Positions 5,451 to 8,662 of a stretch of DNA of 8,662 nucleotides are shown here, piece after piece. The stretch covers positions 1 through 8,662 of the forward strand of contig WQUF01000459.1 of NCBI GenBank assembly GCA_009785875.1, in the 5' to 3' direction. The DNA comes from Oscillospiraceae bacterium. GTDB taxonomy: Bacteria; Bacillota; Clostridia; Clostridiales; Clostridiaceae. Every line of letters starts with the position of its first letter. The first letter of the stretch is position 1. Made by a program: the position numbers and the translations under genes. The notes below the pieces were generated by a model that saw nothing but the letters and a program-made list of their open reading frames with translations, ran no database searches and had not been told where the DNA came from.

Positions 5451-5482
5451 TTAAATTCTAGATCATAATTGGAGAAGATCCC

Positions 5483-6445
5483 ATGGAAATAAAAGAATTA
5501 AGACTCAAAAATATTATATTACCATCTAATGTTTTAATGGCTCCTATGGCTGGATACACAAGCTTTCCTTTTAGAATTCTCATGAGAGAACTTGGAGCAG
5601 GTCTTTGTTTTAATGAAATGGTCAATTCTAATGCTCTTAAATATAACGATAGAGCAACAAAAAAGCTCCTTTTTACAAATTCTATGGAAAAGATAAAAGC
5701 AGCTCAACTCATCGGTTCTGATCCAAAAATAATGGGAGAAATAGCACAAAGTGATTATCTAAGAGCATATGATATTATAGATATAAACATGGGGTGTCCT
5801 GTGCCGAACATCTTTAAAAGCGGAGCAGGAAGTGCTTTATTATCTGATTTAAAAAGAGCATCCAAGATCATCAAGGAATGCAGAAAAAGCGGAAAGATCA
5901 TAACAGTTAAAACAAGAGTAGGGCTTAAAGAGGATAACTTAATCGCAGCTGAATTTGCTAAAATGTGTGAGGATTCTGGTGCCGATATGATTACAATACA
6001 TGGTAGAACGAGAAACATGATGTATAGCGGCACTCCATTTTATGACGAAATTGAAAAAGCAAAATCAGTGGTAAAAATTCCTGTGATTGCTAATGGAGGG
6101 ATTAATTCTGTAGAAGATGCTGAAAATGTGATGAAAAAGACTTCTGCAGATGGTATCATGATTGCAAGATATGCGCTTTTTAATCCATTTATATTTAGCC
6201 AGCTTACAAATAAAGAGATTAAGAAGGATAAATATGCCATCATGTTAAATCAGCTCGATTTAGCCTCTCTGCATTACGATGAGACTTTTACCATATTTTA
6301 TATCAAAAGACTTTCATCTCACTTTATGAGAGGCTTAAAAGGCGTTAAAAAATATAAAGAAGATCTGTATAGATGTGGCAATGTTTTAGAACTAAGAGAG
6401 GTCATAAAAAAAATATTTTATAAAGAGGAAGATCATGATAATTGA
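5483..6445 (+). CDS. dus: tRNA-dihydrouridine synthase (DusB-like)
   Basis: This is a 320-aa FMN-dependent enzyme that reduces uridine to dihydrouridine in tRNA, using NADPH. The TIM-barrel landmarks are in order: MAPMAGYTSFPFR (19-31, FMN site), AAQLIGSDP (73-81), DINMGCPVPNIFKSGAGSAL (100-119, with catalytic acid C105), VKTRVG (142-147, K143), TIHGRT (171-176, H173), VIANGGI (201-207) and DGIMIARYALFNPFIF (223-238, FMN phosphate loop). The loop has ARYAL where most family members have GRxAL, a small variation. A C-terminal helical tRNA-binding region follows. Length is normal. The start is ATG 5483, with GGAGAAG at 5471-5477. The 3' end overlaps the next gene by 11 nt, so the two are probably translationally coupled. 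The precise Dus subgroup is inferred. Confidence 0.93.
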   Translation: MEIKELRLKNIILPSNVLMAPMAGYTSFPFRILMRELGAGLCFNEMVNSNALKYNDRATKKLLFTNSMEKIKAAQLIGSDPKIMGEIAQSDYLRAYDIIDINMGCPVPNIFKSGAGSALLSDLKRASKIIKECRKSGKIITVKTRVGLKEDNLIAAEFAKMCEDSGADMITIHGRTRNMMYSGTPFYDEIEKAKSVVKIPVIANGGINSVEDAENVMKKTSADGIMIARYALFNPFIFSQLTNKEIKKDKYAIMLNQLDLASLHYDETFTIFYIKRLSSHFMRGLKGVKKYKEDLYRCGNVLELREVIKKIFYKEEDHDN

Positions 6446-8662
6446 AGATGGAGTGTTCATATCATATAATTTACGGGAAAATTGTGTAGAAGTTCCAAAA
6501 GGCGTGAAAACAATTGGAAAAGGTGCATTTAAAGGATGTACTAGCATTGAAGAGATGATTTTACCTGAGACTGTTACAGAGATCATGGATGAAAGCTTCA
6601 AAGGCTGTAGAAAATTAAAAAAGATTAATTTTCCTAAAAACCTTGAAGTTATAGGACCATATGCCTTTCATCGCTGTCACAATTTGAAAAGCATTGATTT
6701 ACCTGAAACTACGAAGGAGATTGGAAACTGTGCATTTTTATATTGCGATAGCTTAGAATATGCTCATCTTCCAGGGGTCATTCATATAGGCAAGCAAGCT
6801 TTTTTAAACGATTTAAACTTAAAGGAAATTAAAGTATCAAATGAATTGGATCTATCTTGCATTAATGAAGTATTTTTAGGCTGCTATAAAATAAATAAAA
6901 TAATTCTATCACATGGTGAAATATTCAGCATAGATAATATTATAGACTTGTTAAATTCACAATCTAATCCTATCATTAAGGCTATTGCAAAGGATATATT
7001 CAGGATAATGGAAATTAAAGATAATACCCTTGTAAAATTCCTTGTTAACATGACAAACGTTGAGATACCAACAGGGATTATTAAGCTAGAAAAAAGCTCT
7101 TTCTTTGATAAAAAAGGCATTGTATCAGTGAAATTTCCTGATACTTTAAAAGAAATTGAAAAGTGCGCATTTGGGAACTGCATAAATTTAGAGAGATTAG
7201 AATTTTTAAATGGCGATATTGAAATTAAAGAAGGTGCTTTTAAAAATTGCACATCGCTAAAAACAATAGTTTACGATAAAACGGAATATGAAATTAAAGG
7301 ACTTACTGATAATGCTCCTCCAATTGTGGAATTCATACATAAAGAGGTCCTAAGCAACTTTTTTATATCTGGGACAACGCTTATAAAATACAGAGGGAGT
7401 GAAGAGAGAGTTGTCGTACCATATGGCATAACAGCTATCTCTGAAAGGGCGTTTTCTGGGAATGAGATAATCGATAGAGTTGTTTTGCCAGATACTGTTA
7501 AAGAGATTCACGAAGAAGCATTTGCAGATTGCGTTTTAATGCAGACCATTAACTTACCGGAAAGCCTTGAAGTTATTTATGAATCCGCATTTGAAAACTG
7601 TGTTAAGTTAATTCGCATTGAAATTCCAGAATTTATAACTAAGATTAGAAAATCAACATTTAGTAGATGTAAAAAATTGAAAGAAGTTAAACTAAGCAGC
7701 TCATTAATAGAAATAGGAAATTTAGCTTTTTATGGCTGCGAGTCGCTTAAAAGCATTTCTTTCCCGGATAAATTAGAAAAGATTTTAGATTTAGTTTTTT
7801 ATAAATGTGCTTCTTTGATTGAAGTAAAACTCCCAAAATCATTAAAAAAGCTTGGCAGTAATGCTTTTACTCTATCAGGAGTGAGGGATGTTATTGTGCA
7901 GAGCGAAATAGATGAAATGGGTACAGATGTGTTTTCTGAGTGCAATAGATTAACAAGCTTAGCTTTTTATGAAGGTGTTAATAATATCGGCGATAAATTT
8001 GCTTTTAAATGTGCAAACTTAAAATATGTGAGACTTCCAGAGACTATTCTTTATATTGGGAAAAATGCTTTTGAAGGCAGTATTTATATAAAAAATAATG
8101 CTATAGATAAAAATATTTTTTTAGATAGAAATGGGCTAAGTGGTTCAATAGCAATTCCTGAGGGCATCGTTGCAATTGCTGGTGGAGCGTTTTATAGCAA
8201 CAATTCCATCACTTCAATAACTCTGCCAAAAACCCTTAAGACTATTGGATCAAGAGCTTTTTGCAATTCATCTCTAAAAAGCATTCACATTCCAGAAGGA
8301 GTAGAATTTATTGAAGAAGGGGCATTTGCGTATTGCGATTCATTAGAGGAGATCTTTTGGGATGGAGAAATCTATAAAATATGCGATAATGCTTTTTATG
8401 GTTGCGATGAATTGACACGAATTCCTCTGTTAAAAACAAAATATATAGGTAAAAATGCATTTAATGGATGTACAAAGCTTAATAATATAGAAGTGGAGGC
8501 TCTTTATATTGATGAGGGTTCTTTTAGAAATACTGGTCTCTTTAAATCTGATCTTAATATAATCAGCAATATTGTCGTAGATGGTGCTGAGTGTTACGAA
8601 GATATTATAATCCCTGAAGGAATAAAAGGAATCTCACCTTTTGCTTTTTCTAGAAACGAAAA
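6435..8662 (+). CDS. BspA-type leucine-rich-repeat protein, cytoplasmic type, 3' end outside window
   Basis: This is an uninterrupted frame of 742 codons from ATG 6435, without a stop before the window edge. About 26 LRR_5-type repeats of roughly 23 aa can be counted by the core AFxxCxxLxxIxLPxxLxxI. Examples are GAFKGCTSIEEMILPETV near the start and NAFYGCDELTRIPLL near the end. Four capping segments of the type (D)G.....(V/I).(V/I)P.G(I/V)..I...AF begin near residues 5, 313, 564 and 716, so the protein is built of four modules. Residues 160-209 form a non-LRR helical insert. There is no signal peptide, LPxTG or membrane span in the visible part, unlike secreted BspA proteins. The ribosome binding site AAAGAGGAAG (6422-6431) lies within the end of dus. 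The ligand is unknown; such repeats usually mediate protein binding. Confidence 0.9.
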   Translation, partial: MIIEDGVFISYNLRENCVEVPKGVKTIGKGAFKGCTSIEEMILPETVTEIMDESFKGCRKLKKINFPKNLEVIGPYAFHRCHNLKSIDLPETTKEIGNCAFLYCDSLEYAHLPGVIHIGKQAFLNDLNLKEIKVSNELDLSCINEVFLGCYKINKIILSHGEIFSIDNIIDLLNSQSNPIIKAIAKDIFRIMEIKDNTLVKFLVNMTNVEIPTGIIKLEKSSFFDKKGIVSVKFPDTLKEIEKCAFGNCINLERLEFLNGDIEIKEGAFKNCTSLKTIVYDKTEYEIKGLTDNAPPIVEFIHKEVLSNFFISGTTLIKYRGSEERVVVPYGITAISERAFSGNEIIDRVVLPDTVKEIHEEAFADCVLMQTINLPESLEVIYESAFENCVKLIRIEIPEFITKIRKSTFSRCKKLKEVKLSSSLIEIGNLAFYGCESLKSISFPDKLEKILDLVFYKCASLIEVKLPKSLKKLGSNAFTLSGVRDVIVQSEIDEMGTDVFSECNRLTSLAFYEGVNNIGDKFAFKCANLKYVRLPETILYIGKNAFEGSIYIKNNAIDKNIFLDRNGLSGSIAIPEGIVAIAGGAFYSNNSITSITLPKTLKTIGSRAFCNSSLKSIHIPEGVEFIEEGAFAYCDSLEEIFWDGEIYKICDNAFYGCDELTRIPLLKTKYIGKNAFNGCTKLNNIEVEALYIDEGSFRNTGLFKSDLNIISNIVVDGAECYEDIIIPEGIKGISPFAFSRNE

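Noticed and set aside
5441..5469. Promoter TTGTCT-17-CATAAT directly before dus
   Set aside because: The -35 falls in the terminator stem, and the predicted start near 5476 would fall within the ribosome binding site, leaving an unusable leader.
6884..7252. Minus-strand open frame of 122 codons
   Set aside because: It is antisense to the LRR gene, whose plus-strand frame is continuous and shows clear repeats; it is a compositional shadow.

Overview
The window looks like a piece of a low-GC Firmicutes genome, most likely a Clostridia relative. The evidence is strong AGGAGG-type ribosome binding sites, TTG start codons, AT-rich spacers, a YtrA-type GntR regulator, a Clostridia-style Rpn/PDDEXK protein and a BspA-type leucine-rich-repeat protein. 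Species cannot be read from this sequence. Several parts look accessory: repeats, two broken genes, and stretches whose base composition changes abruptly.

Region 1 (1-355) has no gene. It holds a hairpin flanked by an 11-bp direct repeat, twelve tandem 10/11-bp A-tract units (71-195) that should curve the DNA, a 56-bp repeat element with a terminator-like hairpin (221-276), and a near-consensus promoter whose -10 sits inside an 8-bp-arm palindrome.

Region 2 (356-2776, plus strand) is a compact three-gene operon: a short GntR/YtrA repressor with an apparent non-ATG start, a DUF1648/DUF5808 multi-pass membrane protein that overlaps it as ATGA, and a CPBP-family membrane protease with a TTG start. 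A second copy of the 56-bp repeat (2827-2882) closes the operon, so the cassette lies between direct repeats. The composition recalls self-regulated immunity or envelope-stress cassettes (SdpI-like protein plus CPBP protein), which is an inference.

Region 3 (2894-4614, minus strand) holds, in transcription order, a 5'-truncated metallo-beta-lactamase-fold hydrolase remnant, an intact ThuA-like protein and an AT-rich Uma2-family nuclease gene. A plausible minus-strand promoter lies just beyond the truncated end.

Region 4 (4820-5406, plus strand) is a decayed Rpn/PDDEXK nuclease-transposase gene. The N-terminal motif and the C-terminal charged tail remain, but the catalytic core has been deleted and the frame is shifted. 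The tail still has its own well-spaced Shine-Dalgarno site and ATG. A clear terminator follows.

Region 5 (5483-8662, plus strand) is a tRNA-dihydrouridine synthase overlapping by 11 nt a very large leucine-rich-repeat protein without a signal peptide. That second gene is open for 742 codons and runs off the window.
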